Of a stretch of 64,000 nucleotides of DNA, positions 23,180 through 33,890 are shown piece by piece. Position 1 is the first letter of the stretch. Each line of letters opens with the position of its first letter. Origin of the DNA: Ascarosepion bandense (lineage: Eukaryota; Mollusca; Cephalopoda; Sepiida; Sepiidae); contig JBBBDQ010000192.1 of NCBI GenBank assembly GCA_037127315.1, forward strand, positions 3,857,001 through 3,921,000, given 5' to 3'. The notes under the pieces are model-generated. The model had not been told where the DNA came from, did no database searches, and saw only the letters and a program-made list of their open reading frames with translations. The position numbers were made by a program, and so were the translations under genes.

Positions 23180-24109
23180 CTCTACATATTTGATAACTCC
23201 GCAAGGAATACGCAAAGGAATTTTGATATTTACATAATTGTAACAATCCGATGTAAAGAACACACAAATCAACCTTCTGCTCACAAGAAGATATTCAACA
23301 CTAGGTCATCACTTCATAAAATGGAGACTCACCATCTACAGGATAAGAAAGAAATGACAGAACAAAAAAGAAAGTAAGGCAGAGCCCCACACGTCTGAAA
23401 AACCCTGTTGTCAAATTACACGCTGATACATTATCAGCTTCTAATGACAACTGGAAGTTTTCAACGATCTCAATTCAACTCCGAAACTACGTACATCAAA
23501 ATATAGCTTTTCTATCCATGTTGAATACAATCGTATAACTTCATGTGAAACCAACTATGTCAGTTTGTTTTAAACTTTCTGGAATACTAATTCGTGTCCA
23601 ACTATTTAATATGCACATTTTCATTTTATTACTATTCATCAAATCTCAGAGACCCATGCGTTTGAATAACTCCGATGTCAAATTATACGCTGATACATTA
23701 TTAGGTTCTAATGAGAACAGCAGAATTTCAAAGAACTTTATTCAACATCGAAACAATAAATCTTTTTAATGTTTAATTACCTTTCTTGAAAAAATCTGCT
23801 GACAACATCAAATGTTTAAAATTTATAACTTTCTCATTTGGTTTCGTTCTGAATAACACGTGTGCTACCTCCTCATTATTCCTACTTTATCACACTGGTG
23901 ACATACGATTAAACATATCTATTCTGACGGCTTTCACATAAGTCAAGATGTTTAACGACGAAATGGACAGCAACTCTGGAAACACGTTTCAACCTATGAC
24001 GACGAAACAGCAACACGGAAACTACTATTTGGAAAAGCGACAACATATACCACTACTGAATTATCATACTATTCATGTACTAAAGGAGACACAGTCAAAT
24101 GGGAAGGGA
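22742..24109. other. No intact gene; (TA)n and possible RT remnants
   Basis: A (TA)n tract spans 23119-23177. Two related segments about 280 bp apart (around 23405-23465 and 23675-23735) each encode KL(H/Y)ADTL with S(N)(D/E)N after it, like an RT YADDT block. They may be a duplicated, decayed LINE fragment. Support is weak. Confidence 0.35.
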
Positions 24110-24370
24110 ACTAATGCAGTGAGTACAAAATAAAAATAACTTTCTTTTCTTCACGGTTTGCAAATTCGCGAACCAAATAAATAAAATTTTCATTTATTTG
24201 TACTGCTGTTTGAGTATTTTCTGTTGGAGAATGAAAGATTGTGGTTGTTTTTTCTTTTCTTAAGTGGTCCCTCAGTGGCACCGATGTAGTACATGGTATT
24301 GTTGTTTGCACTTACCTTGGCTTCATATACTATGTTTGTTTGTTGCCAATTTCTCAATGTTTGTTGGAGA
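24110..24370 (-). pseudogene. Penelope-like GIY-YIG endonuclease fragment
   Basis: The minus strand reads TNIVYEAKVSANNNTMYYIG, then ATEGPLKKRKNNHNLSF and SNRKYSN. This is the GIY-YIG nuclease pattern of PLE C-termini (VY...YIG..E..KKR...H..SF), with the catalytic Arg region (KKRKNNH) present. It ends near 24110. No RT is attached. It is more diverged from the 56-kb copy than an allelic copy would be, so it represents a separate PLE family. Confidence 0.7.
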
Positions 24371-25459
24371 CGAAAATAGCCACAACAATTTGTGTCTCCT
24401 TCACTGGACTGTGATAGCTAGTATCGTGATTACCTGCTAAAGTTTTCATTCAGCATACTGTGACCCGATAACCAATTATATTTTGTGTCGTAACAACCAG
24501 GAAGGGTTAATATTACATTATGATTAAAAGGGGCATAATAAATCTATTTTGTTAGTTACAATGTATGGGTTTGAAACTTGAAATTTAACAAAATACATAA
24601 TGATCAACGCAAAAAGAAAAAAGAGCACAAGATGAAAGATGAAATGGAAGTGGGTAGGGCAGGGCAAGAACTAAAAAGATAATAGATGGAGTCAAATGTT
24701 ACCCGTGTAGTTTAAGGGTGTATTAAACACTGAAGGAATGACTATAAATGTGTGTTTCGTTAAAAACGACCGACAAGCAATGTTTTATTTAATTTTTCCA
24801 GTATTCTTACGTGTTTCTTTTTTGATTGAGATAAATGTAAAAATGTTCCATATATTTTTTTACTTTCCAATCGCTTTCAGCTACTTCACTGGCTATTTTT
24901 AAGGATGTTATTTTTCCGATGTTGTTATTTATGTTCATTTTTTGACTGTAACGTAATTTTTGTGTTTTTGAAAAAATGGAAAAATAACATAATTGAAAAT
25001 GGAGAATTACATTTTGTCATTCACACACATATTAACTTTACCGACATATAAACACACTTTCTTACATTAAACCACCCAAGATTCTTCTCATACGCATAAT
25101 TTAGAAATTTACCTATAGTTTAAATACACTTGACACATGCTTTATTTTCGCATACATGCATTTAAACAGACATTTATACACACTTAAAATAAGCATCTAT
25201 TGATTAATTACATGTCACACACATACATATAAACAAACATAGGTTTTCCTACATTCAAAAATGATTATCTATTGCTTTAATACACGTAACACGCACGTAT
25301 CTGACCAATGAAATCAAACCTCAATCAACATACTGTCTCTGGATTAAAAAAAAAAATGATTTATAATCATTTGTCTTAACAAATCTCTGAAGAAGCTTAT
25401 TAAAGTGAATCATGTCAGACTAAAGACACTTTCCCTAACAATTTTTTACCTATCCTATT

Positions 25460-25524
<65 letters not shown>

Positions 25525-25647
25525 TTGAGTTGTGATGGTAACGCTTACTACAAAGATTGCTGTTTTTCAGTGGTTTAGTGATATAAAAATATATCTTTGA
25601 AAAGTTTTTTTCTCGTAAACTGCCTGAGATAGAGATAGAGCGTTAAT
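24371..25647. other. No gene; AT-rich with (TA)n
   Basis: Unique AT-rich sequence with a 60-bp (TA)n at about 25462-25521. The segment 25522-25647 resembles 61283-61411 and is probably part of the same hammerhead-bearing repeat. Confidence 0.5.
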
Positions 25648-25865
25648 AGGACTAATGTGTAGAAGTTTGTCACTTAACTACGTAGAGTCATGCCGACTTC
25701 AAAGTTTCTTGAAGGGCCCTTATGATGTCCTCACACGTTAGGACTTAACTTAAAGTAGATTGAAGTTCAGTCCTGACGAGTGAGGACATCATAACGGTGC
25801 CTTCAAGAAACTTCGAAGTCGGCACGACTCTGCTTAGTTAAGTGACAAAATTCTACACATTAGTC
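25648..25865. repeat. Long inverted repeat with head-to-head hammerheads
   Basis: Arms of about 88 bp (25648-25735 and 25779-25865) are reverse complements with few mismatches, separated by a ~43-bp spacer. A plus-strand hammerhead is intact in the right half. The left half carries a minus-strand counterpart with a damaged core (CTAACGT). The same structure recurs at 61412-61600. A PLE RT remnant starts about 100 bp downstream. Confidence 0.8.
25773..25820 (+). ncRNA. Hammerhead ribozyme motif, apparently complete core
   Basis: Core CTGACGA (25773-25779; position 7 is variable in functional hammerheads), helix II GTGAGG paired with CCTTCA(C-like) across a long loop, GAAA at 25807-25810, helix III ACT/AGT closed by TCGA, and the cleavage triplet GTC at 25818-25820. 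Predicted cleavage is after 25820. Helix I shows only about three base pairs in the immediate flank. By motif this is the best hammerhead in the window. Activity is inferred, not shown. Confidence 0.7.
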
Positions 25866-25919
25866 CTCTGTGTGTGTGTGTGGGGGGGGGGGGGGGGTTA
25901 TTCCCTCAAAGGTTTAAAA

Positions 25920-26310
25920 TTGACATTTTCCTCTTCTATCTATCGTATCTCAAATACACCTGTATACCAACTATCAAAAACCCTCAACCAAAAGAATTCT
26001 TCATATACACCCAATAATTACAACATAGCATCAACATATATTTTCCTCCATATTTTGAAAGCAGTAAATCCTATCAGGAATACCATAGTTTCACTATACG
26101 TCGAAAACCTTTTTACCAAAGTCCTAGTTGAAGAAACAATCAACATAATTAGTGACTGTGACACCTAGCAATGCCTCTTCCAAAAACATGACAAGCTCCT
26201 TATAACCGTCGACATCTTACTATTAGAGAATCCATAAAGATTAAACGCTGTTCCCCTACTATCAATCTGGCACTGTTCAGTAGCGGAGATGGCGTGTTAA
26301 GTGTTTTCTT
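25920..26310 (+). pseudogene. Penelope-like RT fragment
   Basis: The frame 25842-26168 ends with TPVYQLSKTLNQ, SYTPNNYNIASTYIF and SLYVENLFTKVLVEETINII. The last is the PLE RT motif A block (usually SFDV.SLFT.VPVxET), here with the catalytic Asp replaced (SLYV for SFDV). Further weak similarity continues past the stop to about 26310. Its position next to the hammerhead hairpin at 25648-25865 fits a PLE with its terminal repeat. Confidence 0.65.
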
Positions 26311-27212
26311 AAAATGGAAGCCACCCTCTCGTCAACCCAGCCGTCCATAGCACGTGACTTCTCTAAACGATCACTCTTCCACAAGAATCTTCATACGGTA
26401 AAAACTACCATGTAGTACAACAAACAGAGAATAAATATACCGAATGCAACACTCTTGAGACTGGCTTAACACTGATCGAAAGCGTTCGGAACGATAAAAC
26501 TATTGACAATTTTTGTATTCTTTAACTCCTGAAAAACGGAAAATTTTTAGAACAGGTTTAATAAAAGATTGATTAAATCATCCTTGTCGGTCGTATTCAA
26601 TGAAAGATGCTTAAAAGAAAGATTGCTTCCTAAATATACATTAATATGTGTGTGTGTGTGTGTGTGCGCGCGCGCGCACGCCCGCGTGTGTGTACGGGCA
26701 GCCGTTTTCTAGTATATGTTTCATTAAAGATGACAGACCATGATTACTTGAAAAAAAAAATGATTTTTATTTGTTTTATGTGCAAGAATGTATGTTTGGG
26801 CGAAACACGCGCAGAAATTATCCGATTGTATATTATTTGAGTATCAGGATTATTTTTAAGAATCAAGATTATTCAAATGTGTCGCTTTTACATATTTAAA
26901 TATTTTGAATAATTTGCATACTTTGAACACTTTATTTAAATACTTAAAAAACTAGTATTGGCTGTTACACTTTATGGTGACTTCACACTCTGATAAGTGG
27001 TAAGTAATATTTTTCATTATATAAATACTATGTTAATTATAAATTTTGTTTTTTCTGTCTGTTATGCTTAATTGAACGTTTGATTTTTCTTTTCTTTAAC
27101 TTGTTAGAAATTTCTCAGGTTGTTGGACCCTTTCTTTATTTCTCTCTTTCTTTTTCCTCTATGACTCTATTTCTTTCTTTCTTTCTTTCTTTTTCCTCTG
27201 TGGCTGTTGGAC

Positions 27213-27245
<33 letters not shown>

Positions 27246-27424
27246 TTTTCCCAGTCCGCGGGTCACATACGGGCTAGTTTGTCGGTTTCCACCCCCTTGC
27301 TGCCGCTTTATGGTTCTAGCCAAAAAGTTAAAAAAGTATTTTTACCTTACTAGCAGAAACCATGTGTTAGGTTGTGAGCCCAATATTGTTTAAAAGTATG
27401 TTATTTTTGCTTGGATTTCCTTTA
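26311..27424. other. No gene; microsatellites including alternating CG
   Basis: A (TG)n-(CG)n alternating purine-pyrimidine tract at 26646-26690 could adopt Z-DNA. (TTTC)n tracts occupy 27170-27190 and 27212-27247. No coding signal. Confidence 0.6.
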
Positions 27425-27530
27425 GTATGTATTAATTTAAATTTTGTTTTATGTCTGTCATGCTTAATTGAGCGTTTGGTTTTTCTTTTATTTAACTTGT
27501 TATAAATTTCACTTGTTGGACTTTATTAAA
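27030..27530. repeat. ~105-bp direct repeat upstream of the LINE
   Basis: 27030-27135 and 27425-27530 share most of their sequence (TAATT..AAATTTTGTTTT...CTGT..TGCTTAATTGA(A/G)CGTTTG...TTAACTTGTTA.AAATTTC...TTGTTGGAC). They are about 395 bp apart and the second runs into the LINE 5' UTR. They could be 5' UTR/promoter monomers of the LINE or an unrelated duplication. Confidence 0.55.
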
Positions 27531-27995
27531 ATTTAGTAATTCTTCATCCCATTTTTTTAATTGGAATAGATAGACCCTACTATAGCCCGGTTCACACTCC
27601 TCCCACCTCTATTGAACAGGCGTAGAACATCCCTTGTTCCCTATTTAGGAAGTGGATTCCAGCTTTCTCTTTTCTCTCCTCAGAGCTTAATATTGGTGCT
27701 ACCGTTATTTTCCTGCGACCTGTGTGGTCGTTGGTAACGTCTCTTCATTGTGAGGGTACCGGGTTGGCAGTTTTCTGGTTGCTGCTTCCGACTGGCTCTG
27801 ATCAACACTTGCATAATATCGGGGTTCTTGTATTGCCATGCCGCGCATGGATAGGTGTCTCTGCAAGCGCTTTCGGTAGACAACCCCGAAGCCACATTTT
27901 GCTGCAACCCGCGCCAGTTCCCTTCCAGCGCACGTCGTAGTCAATAATCGCCTGCCTCCTCTACCCGAAGTCTCTCATTTCCACAAAAATTTAAT

Positions 27996-28756
27996 ATGAA
28001 CAACCATATCTCAAAAAACCTAAACCAGTCAATTTTAAATCACCTAAACCTCATTATTTCTTTTACTAACATCCGGTTTATTCGTACCAACTTCTGTAAT
28101 GTTGAATCTTTCCTCCATGAAAAGTCGTCTGACATCTTAGCGCACTGTGAGACTAATCTCAACCCCTCAATTCCCTCCTCTGACTTCTCGATCCCTGGCT
28201 ATCTTCCCATCTTAAGGAAGGATTCCACTGTCCATGTGCATGGACTGGGGGTTTACGTGAGTGAACACCTCCCTCTAACTAGGGTGACATCTCTCGAATC
28301 CCCTGACCACCCATATATGTGTCTCCGTCTGTCAATTCTCGGGTCGGTTAGCTATCTTTTCTTTCTGTACCGTTCCACCTCCTCTCCCGACTGCTCCCTG
28401 CTACACAGCATCTCTGACAATATAGATAAGGCTACTTCTTCCCACCCATTTGCTCATAAATTTATGTTCGGAGATCTTAATGACCATTATGCCAAGTGGC
28501 TAAAAGAATCTGTTACTAATTCAGCTGGCATTCACACCATAAACTTACGCAAGTTGTGGATTTCCCCACACGCTTTCCCAGCAACCCCTCAGGACACGCT
28601 CCTCTACTAGATATATGCCTCACCTCTGTACCTGACTCCTGTCAGGTCTCGCAGCTTTACCCTCTTGGCAACTCCGATCACGCTGTTGTTTCTCTGAATA
28701 TATCTCACCACTCTCACTCTCCCCAGGAGCCTCCTACCTACAGGATTTCCTACTGA
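27996..28756 (+). pseudogene. LINE apurinic-type endonuclease domain
   Basis: The 204-codon frame starts MNNHISKNLNQ and carries NIRFIRTNFCNVESFL, DILAHCETNL (metal-binding Glu), the HVHGLGVYVSEHLPL block, SVSYLFFLYRS and FMFGDLNDHYAKW, where family members have GDFNAHH. After a frameshift near 28556 the frame continues DFPTRFPSN, LLDICLTSVPDS and PLGNSDHAVVSLN, the last holding the catalytic SDH triad end. The domain order is that of exonuclease III-like endonucleases of Jockey/CR1-type LINEs, which nick target DNA. Loss of the Asn-His pair in the GDFNAHH site and the frameshift imply inactivity. Confidence 0.85.
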
Positions 28757-29490
28757 TACCAAAGAGCTGACTAGGACGCGCTTCCTGATTTCCTATGCGA
28801 CGTTCCTTGGGGAAAAGTGTTCAGTCTCCCAGTTGATGACTGCGCCTCTGAGATTTCTTCCTGGGTGAAAGCTGGCATTGATGCCTTCATACCGAAAGTT
28901 TCGTCTTTAACCTCATTTCTCCCCCTGGTTCTCTCCTGCCAGTTCAGTCGCCATTGCCCACAGGAACCACTACTTCCGGCTATTTCCAGGGGCGTGCATC
29001 TGACCACAATAGGTGCCTATTTGTCTCTGCTCGTAATGAGTGTAAGTGGATTCTGAATGACGCCAAGCGGTTGTTTGCTGAGAGAATGAAGCAGCGCATA
29101 GTTCGGCTCCAAGGACTATTGACGGCTGTGCAAACGTGTCTTGAACAACAGCAAGTTCTCCATACCTTTCTTAATCAATGAATTTGAGGTCCTCACGGCA
29201 CCTGTGGACAAGGCCGAGCGCGTTGCCGCAGATTCTCATCCAACTCTTCCTTTGACTTATCTGGAGTACCCACACCCGACTTCCCTCTTAGAACCGAGAC
29301 TCAACTGAAAGATGTTTACATTACCACATCCCTGGTATCTAAGGTAATATCAAAACTTGACCTACATAAGGCGAGTGGAGGAGATTGAATTCCGGTCAAT
29401 GTCCTTAATAAATGTGCCCCTGTTCTCTCTAAACTCTATAATTACCCCCTTTCTGCTTCCTGTTTTCCTGCATGCTGGAAATTCTCTTCT

Positions 29491-31085
29491 GTGGTTCCTG
29501 TATTTAAGAACTCGAGGGAACCCTCAGACCCATCCAACTATCGCCCTATCAGTCTTCTACCAATTTTCGGAAAAGTGTTCGAGGCTATTATCAATGCTGA
29601 AATAATTCATCATCTTACTGCCCATAAACTATTCTCAGAAAGGCAGTACGGCTTCCGCTTCGCCACGTCCACAGCCGATATGCTAACAACCATTACGAAA
29701 TACGTATACCAGGTCCTCGATAAATCCGGCGAGGCTAGTACTGTTGCCCTGAATATTTTCAACACGTTTTTAATAGGGTTTGACACGCCAGCCTTCTACG
29801 CAAACTCCAGGGCTATGGTGTCACCGGACGCTTGCTTGATCTTATTCAATCTGTTGTGTCGTGAGTAAGAATAAATAACTCAACAACAGGAATAGGTTAA
29901 TTGTTGTATTCCGTGAAAATAGTATTTACAAAGGTTATTAGTATCCAATACAAGAATAAATGTTAATCGTCCCAACCGTCGTAAGAGCAATGGGTACTTC
30001 CGGGTCGTCACCGGAAGTCTACGACTGACTTGTCGATCGGTTGCTCGGCACACTCTCCTACGTAGATGCCACCATTACTTTACATAGTAATGGAATAGTC
30101 CATTATAGCCGAATAGGCGCGGGCGTCCCAACACAATCCTTCCTATCTAACCGCATACTGAAGGTCGTCTTAAATGGGCATGTCTCCACATCCTACTGCA
30201 CGAACGCTGGAGTCCCCTAAGCCTCTATCCCAGGCCCGAGACTCTTCCTGATCTTCATAAATGATCTCCCAGACGTGATCAAGTGTCAAGTAGGCATCTA
30301 CGCAGATACCTACTTGCCACAATCTACTCCCGCATTAATAAGAAATCCGGCGGGGCGGACAAACATAACCTTGCTGCTGATCTTGAGAAGGATCTACACT
30401 CACTAGTGGACTGGGGTAAGAAGTGGCTTGTAAATTTTAATGCTTCAAAAACGCAACTGCTGTCAACCATCACAGGTAACCTCTCCTGCTCCCCCCCCAT
30501 AAGCATGTGCCAAGCGGGTCTCCCTGAAAGCAATATATTGCGCCTCCTCGGGCTTACCCTATCTTCCGACCTTAAGTGGAATTATTACATTGAGTCAATA
30601 GCTAAATCCACTGCTATGAAGATTAGGTCACTGTGTCGGGCCAGGAAGTTTTTTTTACGCCTGATTCCATTTTGCACATATACAACTCAACCATCCGTCC
30701 GTGCATAGAATACTGCTTTCATATATAGTCAGGCGCTTCAGCTGTTCATCTCAGTGTTCTCGACAGGCTCCAAAGGATAATCTGTAACTTTCTCACCGGC
30801 GGGATGTGGCTTCCCTCTGTCTATTCTACAAATATTTTCATGGCTTCTGCTTCGACGAACGTAAGTTACTGGTGCCCCCGCCACTAGAATTTACTCGTGC
30901 AACAAGACTGGCAACAAGGTCCTACCCACTTACAGTTGGATCAACCAAATGCAGCCGTCAATTCTATTCCTTAGCTTCTTTTCTCGCACTTCACGCCTGT
31001 GGAACTCCCTTCTGTATACTTGCTTTCCTGACGGCTACAACCTCCAGGAATTTAAATGCAAGGTCAATACCCATCTCTTATCCAC
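29491..31085 (+). pseudogene. LINE reverse transcriptase domain, interrupted
   Basis: The frame 29491-29868 has PVFKNSREPSDPSNYRPISL, the RT-1 block, and QYGFRFATSTADML; the motif A region is decayed. A solo LTR (29852-30133) then breaks the reading frame. The frame resumes with FLSN, then VGIYAD (YADD shortened) at 30290-30305, WGKKWLVNFNASKTQLLS, LRLLGLTLSSDLKWN and RARKFF in 30283-30708. The C-terminal region (YNLQEFKCKVNTHLL) ends at about 31085. Loss of the second catalytic Asp and several stops show it cannot function. Confidence 0.8.
29852..30133. mobile_element. Solo LTR with 5-bp target site duplication
   Basis: The 282-bp insert starts TGTTG and ends CAACA (5-bp inverted ends, canonical TG...CA). 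It is flanked by CAATC at 29847-29851 and 30134-30138. Removing insert plus one CAATC restores the LINE reading ATTCAATCCTTCCTATCTAAC, equivalent to IQSFLSN in the 48-kb copy. These are the marks of an LTR retrotransposon insertion followed by LTR-LTR recombination. There is no internal coding region. The superfamily is unknown: 5-bp duplications fit Gypsy or Copia. Confidence 0.88.
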
Positions 31086-31136
31086 TTGACTCCAGTTCTT
31101 TCCACATCACCCTGTATATTTTGTTCTATATTGTTC

Positions 31137-31137
<1 letters not shown>

Positions 31138-31185
<48 letters not shown>
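31138..31185. repeat. (CT)n microsatellite in LINE 3' UTR
   Basis: Uninterrupted CT dinucleotide of about 48 bases between the stop codon region and the conserved 3' tail. Confidence 0.95.
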
Positions 31186-31190
<5 letters not shown>

Positions 31191-31357
31191 CGCAACTGTC
31201 TTCACACCTGTGTTTTCATCCTTCTCTTGCCCTTTCTCTGACACCCACTGTAACTGGTTCTTTCTTTCTCTTCACTTTCCTCTTGTCTAAACTTTTGCCC
31301 TTATGTAGCCCCCCCCCCCCCCCGGTACCGCCTTGCTAGGGGTGAAACGATTAAAAA

Positions 31358-33825
31358 AATATTTATAAGCATACAACAGGCAAGATTTTATTTATTATTT
31401 CATACTTAGGTTTAATTCTTAATATTTTAAGTATTTTTATAATTATATAATGATTTGTTTATGTCTTACATAATACGATTGAATTATATATATACAGATT
31501 ATATATTTATATATATACTTATATATTGTTTACATGTATTACGTAACACCCATAAATAAGTATATGTGTATTTAGAAAATATTTTCTTCTAAACTAAGCA
31601 TACCAGGTTTTTACTACTTGTACTAGAGCATGAAAAAAATTATTAGCTATTATTTATTACCAAACTCCACCGCATTGAACCTCAACAGTACAAAATATGA
31701 ACTGTTGTTTCTCAGATTTTTAATATTTTTTTTAATATTGTTTTCCATATTCATATTGAGTATTGACCATTAAAAATGCACCATTACCATTTTTCAAAAA
31801 ATATTAATTTTTTTCTCAGCCAAACCTACCAAGATTGTATTATAGCTAATAGAACATACACTTAAAGTGGCTATCATTAGATATTAGTTATTACCAAATA
31901 TTGCGGTATTGAAACTCTATAAAACGCTAGGAAACTGCACGAAAATGTGGGAGATGCCCTGTATTTACAAGACACATTCGATCCGATGATTTTTTTCCAA
32001 TTTCCCACTTCTTCATTATATTGTTCAAAGAGTCCATCTTATTGTTCCATAGAAAATGTCAGTTGCGCAAGGAATATTTTATGTCAATGGAATTTTTAGA
32101 ATTCTTGACTTTTCCCAAAGGAAATTCGGCAAAATAATTCTAGTGTCAAAATTTGTTTGGCAGCGCTAAATCAACGATTTCACTGACTGAATTCTGCATC
32201 TACTTCCGGTATTGCACGAATAGTCTTGCTTTTTTTTGGTTTTGGTTTTTTTTCTTGTAAAAAATCAAAATATAAAATTATGATTTTAAAAATATGTGCA
32301 GTGATTTTGTTAATTGAATTGTTATTTTTTCTTTCGTCCTTTCTTCAATTAGATCAAAATTGATTCATAGATTTAATCGTCCAATCAATGTCTTCCTTTA
32401 ACTCATTCCCATTTTTTCATTTCTATTTTCTTTTATTAAATTTCGTGATTCATATTTCATTTACTTTCATCTTTCTCACTTTCCTTCAGTATTCTTTCGT
32501 TTTCCTGAGTTCTTACACAAATCAAAGTATTTCATGGGGCACACGAACAAAATAGTTTCATTTTCATTTTTCAGGCCCCGTTCATTCACTAAAAATGAAA
32601 TTTTCTCTAAAATCTAAACTGCAAACAGTGACTGACATCACAACTTTTCAAAATTTTTATTAAAAGGATATTTTGTAAATTTTGAATGCAGTTAATCGAA
32701 ACAATTATTTTTTGATAAATTATTATTATTTTGTTTCATTGGAAAAGTCTATAAAGCGACAGATGAAACGTTATTTTTATGACCATCGATGAAAAGTTCA
32801 TTTATCAATTAAATATAATAAATTTAGTTTCAAGCCATTGCGATCACAATCTGAGTATCATGCTATCAAAAGTTCTGAATTACTGTGTGATCAGCATAAT
32901 TCAAATAATTCTATTTTCTTGTTATAAGTATTAATGCTAGAGCTAGAGCGACTTCAACTAACTTTCTGCGACCACCAACCTTAAAAAACAAATGTGGTTA
33001 CGAAAAGTTGCTGCTCTTTAGAAATGAAAGCTCAATGAGGCAAGAAGTTTCAATTTGCTGATTAATTTTAAGCCCCCCCCCCCATATGATTCCGTTTCTA
33101 CCTATTTCAAATGAAGTTATCTGATAGACATTTTGACAGCAGTTTCGACATTAAAAACTAATTCACTATCTGTGAAGACAGCAATATCGGTTTTGAAAGA
33201 AATAGCAGATAAAAAGATTGTATCCTGAAAAGGGTTGAAGAATCTCCAACGAAAAACAGCCAAAAACTTTCAAGTTGTAAAGACCATTTTATAATTTTTG
33301 AGGTTATTTGCGTTTCAATAACTAATCAAGTGGATTTTTTTCACGTTTTTTTTTTTGCTCTCGAAGTGGAGGAATTTTATTCAAGATTTTTGTAAAAAAC
33401 ATACCACGTTTCTGCTGAGATTCGAATAAACTACCAATTTCTGACATTTTTCAAATATCTCGTCGACCACTTCACGATATTTAGTGCTTTCACGGTCTTT
33501 TCGCTTTCTATAAAACTTTTTCAGTCATAATCGAATTTATTACCAGAGTAAGAGGACTGAGAATAAAGACATTTTTCACGAGATACCATATCAGTCGCTC
33601 CAGAATAATCATTGCTTTCACTGCTTTCATTAATATCATCTAAGACTTGTCATGAATGCCTATCGAGTTAATTGCGAGAAGAAAAAGCTCGAAGACTAAG
33701 AAATTTATTATGAGATATCCCGTCAACTGTTCTAGAACAATCATTGCTTTCACTTCACTGCTTTTATAATAATTATGAACTATATTGCTTTGCTAACAAA
33801 TTAACAAAAAAACAATCGCGAAACT

Positions 33826-33890
<65 letters not shown>

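Larger units (their letters stand above)
27519..31357 (+). mobile_element. Near full-length Jockey/CR1-like LINE with nested solo LTR
   Basis: 5' UTR from about 27519; endonuclease domain 27996-28756; linker to about 29480; RT 29491-30720; C-terminal region to about 31085; CT-rich 3' UTR; poly-C run 31311-31323; and the family tail TACCGCCTTGCTAGGGGTGAAACGATTAAAAAAA ending near 31357. A 282-bp LTR interrupts the RT. About 3.8 kb overall. Frameshifts and stops make it inactive, but all main parts except an ORF1 are recognisable, so it can serve as a reference for the five other copies in this window. Confidence 0.85.

Noticed and set aside
27722..27940. 72-codon frame as a LINE ORF1 protein
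   Set aside because: No zinc knuckle, coiled coil or RRM is visible and both strands are open here; it is more likely 5' UTR.
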